In this document: one piece after another, positions 48,063 to 58,519 of the stretch
Position numbering within the stretch: position 1 is the stretch's first letter
Layout of the letters: each line of letters starts with the position of its first letter
Source: Otis tarda
Lineage: Eukaryota > Chordata > Aves > Otidiformes > Otididae
Assembly: GCA_026413225.1 (NCBI GenBank)
Contig: CM048560.1
Span: 10,558,001-10,622,000, forward strand
Direction: 5' to 3'
Length of the DNA: 64,000 bases
Made by a program: the position numbers and the translations under genes
The notes under the pieces: generated by a model
Seen by the model: the letters and a program-made list of their open reading frames with translations, nothing else
Told to the model about the DNA's origin: nothing
Databases searched by the model: none

Positions 48063-51000
48063 CAGCCTCTGCAGGTTCTTCTGCCTTTTTTGCTTGGTTT
48101 TTTTTTTTAAGCTCAGGTAGAAGATAAGATATTTAGGGCACCTGAAAGAAGTGGGCAGTCTATGCTGGGAAAGGCATGCGATGTGGTGGTCAGTGCAGAA
48201 GAGCTGAATGTGGGAGCAGAGCAGGTGAAGGCTTGGCTTGCTTGGTGCCTTCCTGCATCCCACCAATGCTACCTATGAGGAATGTGACCTGTCCTGGGAA
48301 CGTTACTGCTGCCCAGCTGCTCATCTGCTCTGAGTATTTCTTGTTGGCTGCAAGACCCCTGGGAAGGTTGTCAGCTCCTGCTTGTTGTACCTGAAAACTC
48401 TCACCAAGATGGTGGTGCTAGGAAGCCCCTGTTCAGACAGATGTGAAGGTGAGGGGAATGTTTCTGAAGGCTTACAGCATGTGTGGGTAGCCTGTATGTT
48501 GGAGCTGGGAACCACAGGAGCTGCTGGTGCTGGGTGTCATGGGAAATTTCAGGAACTGGAGAAAATGCTCAAGTTAGAGACTTTCTCACTGACACTGCAG
48601 ATTGAGCTTGCAATTTTCCCTGAGAAAAGAAAGCAGAAGCAAATGTGCTGGTCATATGCAGAGGCGCAGATTTTTGGTTTTTCCCTTCTTGATATGCAAC
48701 TTGAGGGGTGAGAATGGAAGAGTTTGTGGTTTCTGCCTTACTTTCTCTGAGAATCAGACATGCTCACAGCACAGGAGATGGGTTTTGAGGCAGGGCTCCA
48801 GCTGATGAGTCACTGGTGTCCTTCAAAATGGTAACCACTATTGGGAGCAGGAAGGGACAAACTAACTAAATGTCTAACTAACTACTTGATGGCCTGTGGG
48901 ATGTTGAAACGGTCTCTGCATTTGCTCTTGTGGGCCATCAGTGGCATGGGAGTCCTTTCCAGCCTCAGGGTCATGAGAGCTGAGGTATCTTATTACCTCT
49001 GCTTTGGGTTTGATGCTCATGGCAAGTTGTCATTGCATCAATTTCCCCATCTGAAACAGGGGGAAGAGTGTTGAGATCTCTGGACTACAGCAGGCCGTGG
49101 TGTGGCTCATACCTGTCCTATGGCTATTTATCCTGTAAAAACTTCTGGAGACCCTAGAGCGAGTGTGTGGGCTGGCGCAGGGAGAAACTGATGCATCTGA
49201 GATGGGTGGCAAACGCTCCATCCTCTTCTGCCTTCACTGCTGGTCACAGGGGAAGAAGATGAACACTAGAAGGCAATGCCCTTCAGCATTCAGGTAAGGT
49301 GATAATGTCTGCTGGTACTCTAACCTGAAGTTTTCTGAAACTTTGACTCAAAGTAAAGGAAACGGCTAACAAAGGGATGTGTTCCATGCCTGCCAGTGGC
49401 AGGCTGAGATCTGCAGCTATGTAGGGCCCTAGGACCCCCTACCTTGCTCACCTGGGAGGTCAGAGAGGATGTCCATCATCCCCTCCCTCTCCTCATTGTT
49501 CTGATTCTTTCTTTTCTGTTTGTCTTTTGCTCCTGATCTTTGTGGGCTGCCTTGGTCTATCACTTACTTCTCATGTGACTTATTTCCTGGGTGTGACAAG
49601 GTCCCTTCACCCATCCCACCCACTCCCTCAACCTTGGGCTGATCCCCAGTACAGTAGGACACACTGCTACGAAGAGCACATTTCACTACTTTCTGCTGGT
49701 GGTAACTTTTCCCTAGCATTATCTCTGCCTCTACCTTCCTTAAGCTTCCCAGAAGCAAACCATGCTCTTCATGGAGCAGAGTATCATGGATGCGGCACTA
49801 ATTCTGCCCTCTGGCACATGCAGAACAGGGCAGCATTGCTTTAAAAGACTGGCTTGATCCTAAAGGCACTACAGATGATCTAGGGAGAGAGGCATTTCAT
49901 TATCTGAGGTGGCAGCATGGTCACCATCCCTCTCAGAGCCCAGGGGGTTCCTGCCACACTCATTTCCACATTGCAAGTGCGCCTTGGTGCAGGGCCTGCC
50001 TGGTCATCGCAAGTTGAAAGAAGAGCCACAGCCTTGTGGTGTTTTGTGCAATCTTGGAGGCCTCTCACTGTTCCTAACCCTCTTCCTTTTGAGACAGAGA
50101 TGGAAGAGTTTCTCTTGGGTTCATCTTGTCCCTCAGCAGAGTTCTCCCACCCAGTCACAGAAAACCAGTTGTGTTGCAGAAGGCATCTAGAAAAGGAGGT
50201 GTTTAGGCCATTTCCAGAATGTGAATCTGGCATCCCATGTTGCTGTTCAGCCTGCGGGTGCTGTATGTGCTCCCCACAAGAGCACCCATGGCTCACTGCA
50301 GGGTAAAGCCACAGGAGCTGATCGTGGAGCTGGGCCCCTTGCAGGGGAGATTCTCCCTTTGTAGCAGATGCATGCATATTGATGTGGTCACCCCTAGCAC
50401 CAACATGCTTTCACCCACCATCTCTCCAGGGCATCTGCTGGTATTGGGCTGCATTCCTAAATCCTGAGGCTGCGAGGAAGGGAGGGTTCTCTGAAGGATG
50501 CCTTTAGACATGGGGAGATCTAAGGATCTCTTACTAGGGATGTCGGTGAAGGTGGCACAGAGACCTCTTGTTCTGGTTTCTGTGGCTTCTACTGTCAACC
50601 CCATGGCAGAAGTTCCTTCGGGCTAAAAGCAGACCCTACTGCCAGTGGAAAGGGATGCTTATGGCTGGGACTCTGCAGCATGCACTCAGAAAAGCCAGGT
50701 GGGTTGTAAGATCCATTTGAAGGAGAACAGGGAGAAAAAGGGTAATACCCAGCTCACCAAGAAAGAAGGCAGCCAAATATCTGGGAAAGGCAGAGAAAAA
50801 GGTGTTTCATGTGCTGGGCAGCCCACAGAGTGTGTACAAATAACTGTTCTTTAGAACATGGAAGTGTGTGCACCCACCCACCCTGCTGGCCTGAACCTGG
50901 AGACCCTGAGAGCCAGGGTCTGAGACGCCAGCATGCAAGAGCCAGCCAGGCACAGCCCTGTGTGCCCATGTGAAGGCACAGCTCCTTCCCCATCCAGCAC

Positions 51001-51290
51001 CTGGGCACATACCGCAGGACATCACACTCAGGTGCTCCCTCACATCCGGAAAAAGGGCCACACCAGTATGCAATGAGGCACACACTGCTCTGTATGTAGA
51101 TGCATGCATGGTGTTTTGGGTGTATATACACCCCATGCATTTCTGTGCACATGCACAATCCCGCCCCAGCGCCTTTCCTGGCCTTTCCAGCCTGTGCCCG
51201 CTGGCTTTGCTGGCCCCCAAGCTGGGAATAGCAGAGCCCCACAGCCCTGCCATGCTCATTTGGGTCTGCAAAGGGTAAACTGGGACCAGA
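48063..51290. other. Gene-free stretch upstream of PRRX1
   Basis: No exon recognised. It contains the MIR-like relic near 49.0 kb. Open frames overlap on both strands (for example 49,880-50,377 - and 49,917-50,306 +) and carry no known domain. Confidence 0.55.
48990..49075 (+). repeat. MIR-like ancient SINE fragment
   Basis: GGCAAGTTGTCATTGCATCA followed by ATTTCCCCATCTGAAACAGG matches the MIR core in order (GGCAAGTCACTT..., CAGTTTCCCCATCTGTAAAATGG). Confidence 0.55.
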
Positions 51291-51299
51291 GAGAGGGGG

Positions 51300-51440
51300 C
51301 CTGAAAGCAAACTAATGATGAAAATGTCTCCTACATGCCTGTGCCTTAATTAAATGCATGGAGAGGCTCGGGGAAGCACATCTGTTTTCAATCTGGAGCC
51401 CTTTGATGGCATCAAATGTTCTTTCCCCAGATCAGGGGGG
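51300..51440 (+). promoter_or_regulatory. Candidate promoter-proximal PRRX1 enhancer
   Basis: GCAAACTAATGATGAAAATG, then GCCTTAATTAAATGCATGG (palindromic TTAATTAA at 51346-51353 followed by ATGCAT) and CTTTGATGGCATCAAATG (CTTTGATG TCF/LEF-like with GATGGCATCA). It lies about 1.0-1.2 kb upstream of the PRRX1 ATG. In mouse a 2.4 kb Prrx1 upstream fragment drives limb-bud expression, so a limb enhancer here is expected. Identity with it is inference. Confidence 0.45.
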
Positions 51441-51656
51441 ATGGAAATTCTGGGCTGGCTGTGGCAGCTCGTAGCCCAGGCTCCAGCCACTGGGACGCGG
51501 TGGCCTTTCCTGGCCTGTGGGTCCCTGGCTGCCAGGCCTGCTGCCCTGGGGACCCTCCAGTGAGGAGCTGAGGGTCCAGGGGTGCCCCCCTGCACCTCTA
51601 CCTGTCCTGTCCTTTCCTTGGCCAGGAGGCCAGCTGGGCCAAACTGCTGGGACCCC

Positions 51657-51915
51657 TTTGCTCCAAATGCATCCTTCTCTTTTTGTCTTTGCTGTTTCTC
51701 TTTTTGGCCTTTGGTGTTGTTTTTTTTCCTCCATTGCTCTTTTGCTCTCTTTTTGGTCTTCTCTCTCTTAGTTCTCTGTTGCACTTTTTCTTCCTCTTTC
51801 ACACTTTTTTCCTCTTCCTTTTTTTCCTCTGCTCTTCACTCTTTCTCTCCCAATTCTCTTTGTCACCTTTTCATCTGCATTTCTCATTTTCTCTATTTCT
51901 CCCCTCTGCCCCAGG
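51657..51915 (+). repeat. Long pyrimidine-rich tract upstream of PRRX1 CpG island
   Basis: About 260 bases of mostly T and C on the + strand, built of irregular TCTTTT, TTCCTC and CTCTTT words with few purines. It ends at the CpG island. Not a clean microsatellite. It could adopt triplex DNA or exclude nucleosomes; function not shown. Confidence 0.75.
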
Positions 51916-52105
51916 AGCCCTCCCCGGGGCCGTGCCCACCCTTCCCTCCAGGTGCACCTCGGGGGGAGACATACACAGACGCCCCCCCACACACACCCCC
52001 TTAGCGCCCCCCTCACCCCCTAACCGGGGGCTGCCACGTCCCGGCTGGGCCCCGCGGGTGCCCGGAGAGCCGCGGAGCCGCCCCCCGCCCCGTTTGAAGT
52101 GCGGA

Positions 52106-52131
52106 GGGGAGGGCAGGGGCGGAGGGAGGGG
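52106..52131 (+). other. G-quadruplex candidate
   Basis: Five G runs of 3-4 with loops of 1-4 bases (GGGG-A-GGG-CA-GGGG-CGGA-GGG-A-GGG), fully meeting the G3+N1-7 rule. About 350 bases upstream of the PRRX1 start codon. Confidence 0.7.
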
Positions 52132-52403
52132 AGCGGAGGCGGGGGGACGGGGCGCGCCCGCCCCAGCGGCCCCACAGCCGCCCTGCGCCTCTCGGCCGGC
52201 GGCAGCTCCCGGCGCCCCGAGCCGGCCGCGCCGCCTCGCCCCTCCGGCATGTTTTAAACCCGATCCTGCTCGCTCCCCTTCGGGTTCTTCCCCTCTCGCC
52301 GCCGCCGTCGGGGTCCTGTCCCGTTCCGCCCCTCCGTTCCCTCCACCGCCGCCGCTACTTCAGTCCTTGAGCATCCCCCCCACCCCTCGAAAAGCCGGCG
52401 GCT

Positions 52404-52460
52404 GGGGGGGGGGGAAGCGGGGGCTGTGGGCGCCCGGGGCGGGGGGTGGGGGGCGAGGGC
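52404..52460 (+). other. G-quadruplex candidate in PRRX1 5' UTR region
   Basis: G11 run at 52404-52414, then GGGGG, GGG, GGGG, GGGGGG and GGGGGG runs within 45 bases, ending about 20 bases before the ATG. If transcribed, the same strand would carry it in the mRNA leader. Confidence 0.6.
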
Positions 52461-52481
52461 AGAAAAGCCCCGCTCGACGCC

Positions 52482-52722
52482 ATGGCGTCCAGCTATGCCC
52501 ACGCTATGGAGAGGCAGGCCCTGCTGCCTGCCCGCCTCGACGGCCCCGCCGGCCTGGACAATTTACAAGCTAAAAAGAACTTCTCCGTTAGTCACCTGCT
52601 AGACCTGGAGGAGGCGGGCGACATGGTGGCCGCTCAGGCGGACGAAGGCGGCGGAGAACCCGGCCGGAGTTTGTTGGAGTCCCCCGGGCTGACCAGCGGC
52701 AGCGACACCCCGCAGCAGGACA
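52482..52722 (+). CDS. PRRX1: PRRX1 coding exon 1 (5' part of gene; remainder outside window)
   Basis: Encodes 80 residues plus the first base of codon 81, starting MASSYAHAMERQ and ending SGSDTPQQD, with donor GGACA|gtaagt. Residues 28-55 contain LQAKKNFSVSHLLDLEEAGD and MVAAQADE, and residues 62-80 the RSLLESPGLTSGSD block. Both are essentially identical to mammalian PRRX1, which also has 80 residues before this junction. The GGG stretch at 56-58 differs from the human sequence. PRRX1 is a nuclear paired-class homeodomain transcription factor of limb-bud and craniofacial mesenchyme. This exon holds the N-terminal region; the homeodomain and OAR motif are in later exons not present here. The start was chosen by homology to the human ATG and context GACGCCATGG. 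The frame is open upstream but without another ATG. Confidence 0.95.
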
Positions 52723-53132
52723 GTAAGTGCGGGGGGACACCCCCCAAATTCCCCCCCCCCTCCACCTTTTCCATCTCTCCCCGGCGCAGCCGGGGCCGAT
52801 CCCGCGGCCGGAGGAGCGGTCCCTGGCCCGGTCAGACCCCGCTCCCCGAGCCGGGCATCCCCGCCGTGTCCCGTTGCCCTCAGCGGGGCCGGTAGCTGAT
52901 GATGTGCGAAACGTCGGTTTTTACCCAACCACGTCGTCGGGTCCCGCGTCGCGCTGCTCCGTCTCCCTTAGGGAAGTCCCGAGGAGAAGAGCCCCGGGAA
53001 CCGGGGCGGGCAGGATCGGGCCCAGGGGCTGAGCCCCCTTTGCCATCGCTTGTCCGGGGCGAGGGGGCTGAGCACGGGGTTTGGCTGGAGGGGGCGAGGC
53101 GCGGCAGGCGGCTGAGCCGCCCCCCATCCCTC

Positions 53133-53163
53133 CCTCCATCCATCCATCCCTGCATCCATCCGC
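53133..53163. repeat. CCAT/CATC microsatellite
   Basis: CCTCCATCCATCCATCCCTG followed by CATCCATCC, imperfect tetranucleotide repeat within the PRRX1 CpG island. Confidence 0.75.
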
Positions 53164-53594
53164 CCCGTCGGAGCTGGGACCGGCACCGTGGTTTGCGGGA
53201 ACACTGGGAAGTCGCTCCGGGGTCCAGATAGGGACCGGACGATTGTCCGACGACCTCCCCGGAGCATCCCAGCTGGCAAAACAGTCCGAGGGTCCGTGCG
53301 CGGCTGCGGAGTGGAGCCCCTTCTCCGAGCCCCGGTTCTCCGGATGCGGGACCGATCCAGGGTGCAGACCTGCCCCTGAGCTGCCCGTTCGAACGGGACC
53401 TCCTTTGGGAGCTCAAATAGCCGTAAAAACAGCCCAGCGCCTGGAAGGTAGCGGGGACGGGCGCCGGCTTGCGCAGTATTTTCCAAGCGCCGGTTGTTAT
53501 TTTCCAAGGGCAGCCCTGGCAGAAAGGGCGAGCCGCGGCGAGGCGAGTGTGCGGGGCCAGCAATCCCCCCCTTACCCTCCCTCTGTTTTCTCTT

Positions 53595-53631
53595 AAAAAA
53601 AAAGAAAAAGAAAAAAAAAAAAAAAAAAAAG
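53595..53631. repeat. Poly(A) with G interruptions in PRRX1 intron 1
   Basis: A9-G-A5-G-A20 tract inside otherwise very GC-rich sequence, 870 bases after exon 1. Confidence 0.8.
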
Positions 53632-54554
53632 AAATCCGCGGAGGCAGGGACTGGCCGCGATTTTCGTTGTGGGTAAGGGCTGGCTGCCGCTGCCCCCGCT
53701 GTGTCTCCCGTGGGGTGGACAGGGGCCACGGGTGTGGACAGGGGCTTCCGAGGGAGCCCCCCCTCCCAATCTTGGGCCGGGGGGCTGCCCTGTGGCTGCC
53801 GGCAAAAGGAAAAAAAAAAAACCAGACACCTAAAAGCGAACGAAAATTTCGCTTTTCGTGTTTGTTTGTTTGTTTTTGTTTTGCTGGGGGTTTTTTCTGC
53901 TGTTGGTAGCCGCCTCCGATTCTCTTTTCCCCGCGGGTCCGACGTGGCTTTCTCGGTATCGCGAAGGAAACCGGTCTGGGCAAGGGGTGAGCCTCCAAAA
54001 AGCAGACGCCCCTTGCACCACCGCCGGTGGGATCCCTTACCCGCAAAACATTTTCTCTGGGCGGGGAAGCATCTCCCCGAGGCGGGTTTATTGCGGGAGC
54101 GCGGTCGGGAAGGGAGCACCGCTCCCGGAGAGTCGGACCAGGGCACGGCTGACGGAGCCCCTGCCGCTGGGAGGTGGATGTCAAAAAAATTTCCCTTCCC
54201 AGGACCTGGAAAAGTGGAATCTCAGACCCGAAAGGTGTGTATTTTAGCGGAGAAACGCCGATTCAGCTCCCTGTGCCACAATACTGCGGCCGGAGAGCCC
54301 TCGAGATACTAGCCAACAAGTTACGTAGACAATTCTTTTTTTTCCTTCTATTTCCCCCCCAGTTTCGTTTATCGTATTTTATTTACTCCTACTACTGCCC
54401 CTTGCCTGCTGCTGAGCTCTCTGGAGCGGTAGCTCGATCCGCCTGGAAAAGAGGGGCTGCGTTTCCCCGATGCGCGCCCTGCTCGTAGAGCATGAAACGG
54501 ACCAAAACTCCCAGTCCGAGGGTGCGTTTCGCAGCCAGCATCGCCAAGGGAGGG

Positions 54555-54690
54555 ACCAGACTACAGCTTCAAATAAATTAAAAGTTCTCTGAATGCTGCA
54601 GAAGTTTTAATGCTGTTGCAGTCAATTAGAAATTAGTTTTAGAAGTATTGTAAAGTAAGCCAAAAAAGAAAAAAAATACTGGGGATAAAT
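54555..54690. promoter_or_regulatory. CNE-like block in PRRX1 intron 1
   Basis: CTTCAAATAAATTAAAAGTT, CTGAATGCTGCAGAAGTTTT, CAGTCAATTAGAAATTAG. First AT-rich block after the CpG island. Confidence 0.35.
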
Positions 54691-54757
54691 TCTCCCAGGT
54701 TTCTTGGGCAGAGCTGTCATCTGGGCTTTCTGGCTCTCTCACTGATGCGTTTATCAG

Positions 54758-54825
54758 GTCCCGTGAGTCTCCGTGCCTCAGTTTCCCCACCTATTGCCTG
54801 TGTTTTGTGAAGTGTTTTGCAGTCC
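54758..54825 (+). repeat. MIR-like ancient SINE fragment
   Basis: CTCCGTGCCTCAGTTTCCCC followed shortly by TTTTGTGAAGTGTTTTG. These are the MIR core and its tail word, with the region between them shortened. In PRRX1 intron 1. Confidence 0.6.
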
Positions 54826-55049
54826 ATGCAGGAAAAGGACTGTGCTGGAGCTAGGCAGTGCAGCGAAGGTATGAGCTTTTTCTCGGTGAAAAATGAGAGC
54901 TGCTTCAGTGGAAAAGCTAACACAGGGCTCGGTTATTCCCCGTGTTACTAAGGCAGAGAAAGTAAAAGCCATTTTGAGAAAATGTGAATGTCTCAAGAAT
55001 ACTAAAAATGTTCCTCCAACAGGAGGAAAGTCAGCTGGTCTGTCGCTGA

Positions 55050-55270
55050 TTTCTGTCCCAGACTGAAGTGAAAAGCTAAATTATTTGGGCTGTTTGTGTA
55101 ATTCAAAATTAAGGCAAAAAGTTTGACGCAGAAATGACAAAAGGTTTTATTTGGACATTGGAGATTGAAGGATCTATTTCACCACTAGTTCATTTAAAAG
55201 GTCCAGGAGAAAAGGTTTCCCCTATTAAAAAGGAAAAACCAACATCCCCGGGCATAGCTGTGATGGTAAT
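55050..55270. promoter_or_regulatory. CNE-like block in PRRX1 intron 1
   Basis: GCTAAATTATTTGGGCTGTT, GTAATTCAAAATTAAGGC, GACAAAAGGTTTTATTTGG. AT-rich, not repetitive. Confidence 0.25.
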
Positions 55271-56561
55271 ATTTACAGGGAGAACTGTCAGGGTGTTAAG
55301 GGGCTGATTTTTTTCAGTGATGCTGCAAAGCTGTCACTCTCATTGACTTCAGTTCAGACTGTAGCTCTGAAAACCGTACCTTAAAAGCTGCTCCAATTCA
55401 CAGTAAACTCCCTGCCTCTGCTGCTTAGCCAGGAAGACTTTGCAATCTGAGTTCCTCTTCACTGCAAAACCACCTGTGAAGGTACAACCACCTCTTGCTT
55501 TGCTAGCAGGGCTTTTGCAGGACTCCAGCTAAAACTGGGATGAAAATGCAGATCCCAGCCTAGCAGAGGGAGCTTCCCAGTAAAGGCAATCGTCTCCTTT
55601 TGCTCCCGTGCCCATTGCTGGTAAGCTATTAGCTTTTCTATTTTTTTTTTCAGATGGCATTTTTGACCTCTGGTTTTTTTTTTTGGTTGGTTTGTTTGAG
55701 TCTTGCTGTTGATGGCTTGTAAAACAATGTGGAGAAAGCACAAGCAGCAAAAGAAAAATTGTTGTGCTCGGATTTCTTTTGCGAGGAACGAATAAATCCT
55801 GCTTTGATCTGGTACGTGCACGGGTTCTGCATACTGGAGTTACCACTGTCCTTTAATTTCCCTCCAGTATGAAAGCGACAGCAGTTTGGGGGCTGTGCTT
55901 CTCTCCCAGGCTGGCAGATTACGTTGGGCTATCAGGGCTAGTTCGTGATTTAAGCCGGGGGCACAGGCTGCCTGCGGCCCCCCGCAACTTCTATCTGGGG
56001 CGGCGGCGTGACCCTTCCGCACTGCTGCTCCGTCCCACGGCAGCAGAAACCCTGCCGGGGCGGCCGGTTGAGGTGAGTTTCTTTGCTTAGGCTGGGTCAA
56101 GCAGAGCATCTCTGCTGGTTTCAGCCTCCTCTTCTCAGGTTGAGAGCACCAAGAAGGGCTTTTTCAGCTGACGCATTGTTCGGTGATGGATCTTGTGGCC
56201 GCAGGATTTTTCAGAGGTCAGAAATAGAAATTATTTCAAGAAAGGAGCAGACAGATTCCGGGAGGATGGAGGATGGCTCTTCGCTGCAGTGGGGTACGGA
56301 GGCAGCATCCGGCTCAGGGAGCCGCGACTCTCGGAGACTGGAAGGATGAGCTGGGGTAGTGATTGCTCCATTGGTGCCTGGACTTGTACCCTCCGACTGT
56401 CCTTACTGGCACTCTGAGACAGGGTCCTGAGCTGAAGGACCCTTGGTCCGCTCCCACATGGCTGTTCTTTGTGCTTTAATTCCCTCTTTTTAATCAGAAC
56501 AAGTGAGGCTGCTGCAGAAGTGGAAGAGTATAAACTTTTTTCTCTTTCTGAAGTGTTTCTC

Positions 56562-56640
56562 TTTTTTTTTTTTTTTTTTTTTTTCTTCTGATCCTGAGGT
56601 GGTTGTGCCTCCCCGTCCTTCACAAAAAAAAAAAAAAAAA
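56562..56640. repeat. Inverted poly(T)-poly(A) pair
   Basis: T23 (56562-56584), then 39 bases of mixed sequence, then A17 (56624-56640). The two runs can pair as a hairpin. In PRRX1 intron 1. Confidence 0.8.
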
Positions 56641-57317
56641 GGCATATGCCGCCTTAAAAAGAGGTGGAAAAGCTCTGCTGCTGCTCTGAAATGGGAAATG
56701 AGTTGCATGGAGGGTGAACGTGAGAGGAAGTACCAGAGACAACTGCAGGGTTTTCTCTGCAAACCTCTACTTTATCTTGAAGTATTAAGTGGCTCTTTTG
56801 TTAGTAAAACACAGCCCTTATGCCCAGAAGATGCTCAGACTGTAGACCGGGGATGTACAAAGAACAGAGAAGAGGGGAGAAAAATTAATTAAATCTAGCA
56901 GCTATTTTCTTCCTCTCCTGTCCTGCATAGCTGACGGGCAAAGGGAGAGTCTGCGGGAAGCAGCTGGCTACTGGCATTCACAGGTTACACTGGGATGTGG
57001 AAGGAAACCGGCTGGTACCCTGAACCCTGCGGGCAGCGGTGAGCATCCTTACCAGGTGCTGCCAAGAAAGAACCAACCTTCCTCCTCCAGCAGCTGATGT
57101 GGAAAAATTGAGGATCACATCAATATTCTTTTTCAGGCACTTATTGTTTAGGGTATCTGCGTGAAAAATATGACAGCTCGCTTTTTCTTGCGGGAGTCAT
57201 CTTTACGCGTGCCGGTTGTACTGCCCATATCCTAGAGGCTTCTTGCAGGAAGAGTGAATGGTGTTCACTTCAGTGAAGGCTGAAAAACAGACAGTAACTA
57301 ACACAGAGCAGTTGTTA

Positions 57318-57368
57318 AAACTTTGCTTAACTTCTTTCCACTTATAAATGGGCATAGCGATGTAATTT
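57318..57368 (+). repeat. MIR-like ancient SINE fragment
   Basis: TTTGCTTAACTTCTTTCCAC then TTATAAATGGGCATAGCGA parallels the MIR core (CACTTAACCTC...TTTCC..CATCTGTAAAATGGGCATAA). Short. Confidence 0.4.
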
Positions 57369-57939
57369 CAGGCTGGCTGGTGCATGGTTATTCCGGCGAG
57401 TATCTTAGAGTGTTGGATATTTTTCTTACGTCCCTGAATCCTAAATGGTTTGAAGTGGAGAAGCATTTTGTGTTTTTCACATAAATTTCTAGAGCTTCTG
57501 GATGCAGAGAAAAGATGGAAATGTGACTCCATTGCAAACCTGGAATCTTAAAAAAAAAATTAAAAACACACCAAAAAGCAAACAGAAATGGACAACATAC
57601 TGTTATTAATAAAGCAAAAAGAGCCATGTGAATTTGAAGGAGGGAGCTGACTCAATTTGCGAGTGCTGGCCGTGCTGCCTGCCCTTTGAGGGGTGAAACT
57701 AGACTTTTATTTGTTTGTGAATTTCACTTTTTTTGATCGTAATCAGTTTTGCTTCCTGGTTCTCATGGTCTCATAATTTGCTGATGGTATTTGTGTTTTC
57801 AATCCATCCGCACAAAGCTTCCAACTTCTTAATTTGAAAAAGATTTTGCTGAAAGTTTTTACTTTTTTTTTTTGTTTTGTTTTCCCCCTCTCTTAATGTA
57901 ATGAAAACATTTCCATAAAAATTAGATTTTGAAATCTCT

Positions 57940-58195
57940 CATAAAACTTAAAGGTTTGGTCTGAGCTGCTAGAACGCTTTTAATGAACATCAGCTTTCTG
58001 TCATCTGCAGCGAGTTTCCACTACTAGCCAGTCTATTTTCCATCGTTTTGATGATGTATAACACAGTGATCGCATGGGAAAATATTATCTCAGGGTTAAT
58101 TTGCGCAATCCTTACTCACACCGCGTCATTGCGTGCAATTCAATGGACTGCTTATATGTATGCCAATTGATGAGTATTAGCCTTTAAAGACTTGA
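57940..58195. promoter_or_regulatory. CNE-like block in PRRX1 intron 1
   Basis: Dense motif-like sequence: GCTTTTAATGAACATCAG, CCATCGTTTTGATGATG, palindromic TTGCGCAA at 58101-58108 (C/EBP-type), CGCGTCATTGCGTGCAATTC and GCCAATTGATGAGTATTAG. CpGs are kept in an otherwise AT-rich setting. The most enhancer-like block in the intron. Confidence 0.45.
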
Positions 58196-58223
58196 CCAGC
58201 AGCCTTGAATCATGCAAAAAACC

Positions 58224-58245
58224 TTTTTTTTTTTTTTTTTTTTTT
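58224..58245. repeat. Poly(T) run
   Basis: T22, 30 bases after the CNE-like block; PRRX1 intron 1. Confidence 0.85.
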
Positions 58246-58472
58246 GGGCCAGTCGAGTATTTTTGTACAGGCACAAAACAGTTCTGCTGCCTGCATTCAG
58301 GGGCACGATCCTCTTGCCTTTCGGCAGAGATACGACGTGCATCGAAATGTGTGGCGTTAGGAAGCCTGGAAAGAAGGAGCAAGAGCATGGACAGAGTATA
58401 AGCAGGAGGGGTGGGAGCGTTGAGTGTTTGACAAGCCAGACACAGAATTACAGGGTCATAATTCCTTCATGG

Positions 58473-58517
<45 letters not shown>

Positions 58518-58519
58518 TT
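58473..58519. repeat. (AT)14 microsatellite joined to poly(T)
   Basis: Perfect AT dinucleotide repeat of about 28 bases directly followed by T19. Probably polymorphic. Confidence 0.9.

Larger units (their letters stand above)
51950..53500 (+). promoter_or_regulatory. PRRX1: PRRX1 CpG island and 5' UTR
   Basis: Very GC- and CpG-rich block around PRRX1 exon 1, ending in intron 1. A TATA-like TTTTAAA lies near 52,253. If used, transcription would start near 52,280 and leave a 5' UTR of about 200 bases; this start is a guess. Several four-run G tracts are present on the + strand. Confidence 0.65.

Noticed and set aside
51683-52573. 296-codon + frame running into PRRX1 exon 1
   Set aside because: It is made of the pyrimidine tract (Phe/Leu/Ser-rich) and CpG island (Pro/Gly/Arg-rich) and is in a different frame from PRRX1.
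52880-54184. 434-codon open frame on the minus strand (and an overlapping 392-codon frame at 52,968-54,146)
   Set aside because: Both run through the GC-rich start of PRRX1 intron 1 and a poly(A) tract read as poly-Phe. They overlap in two frames and show no domain. High GC removes stop codons by chance.
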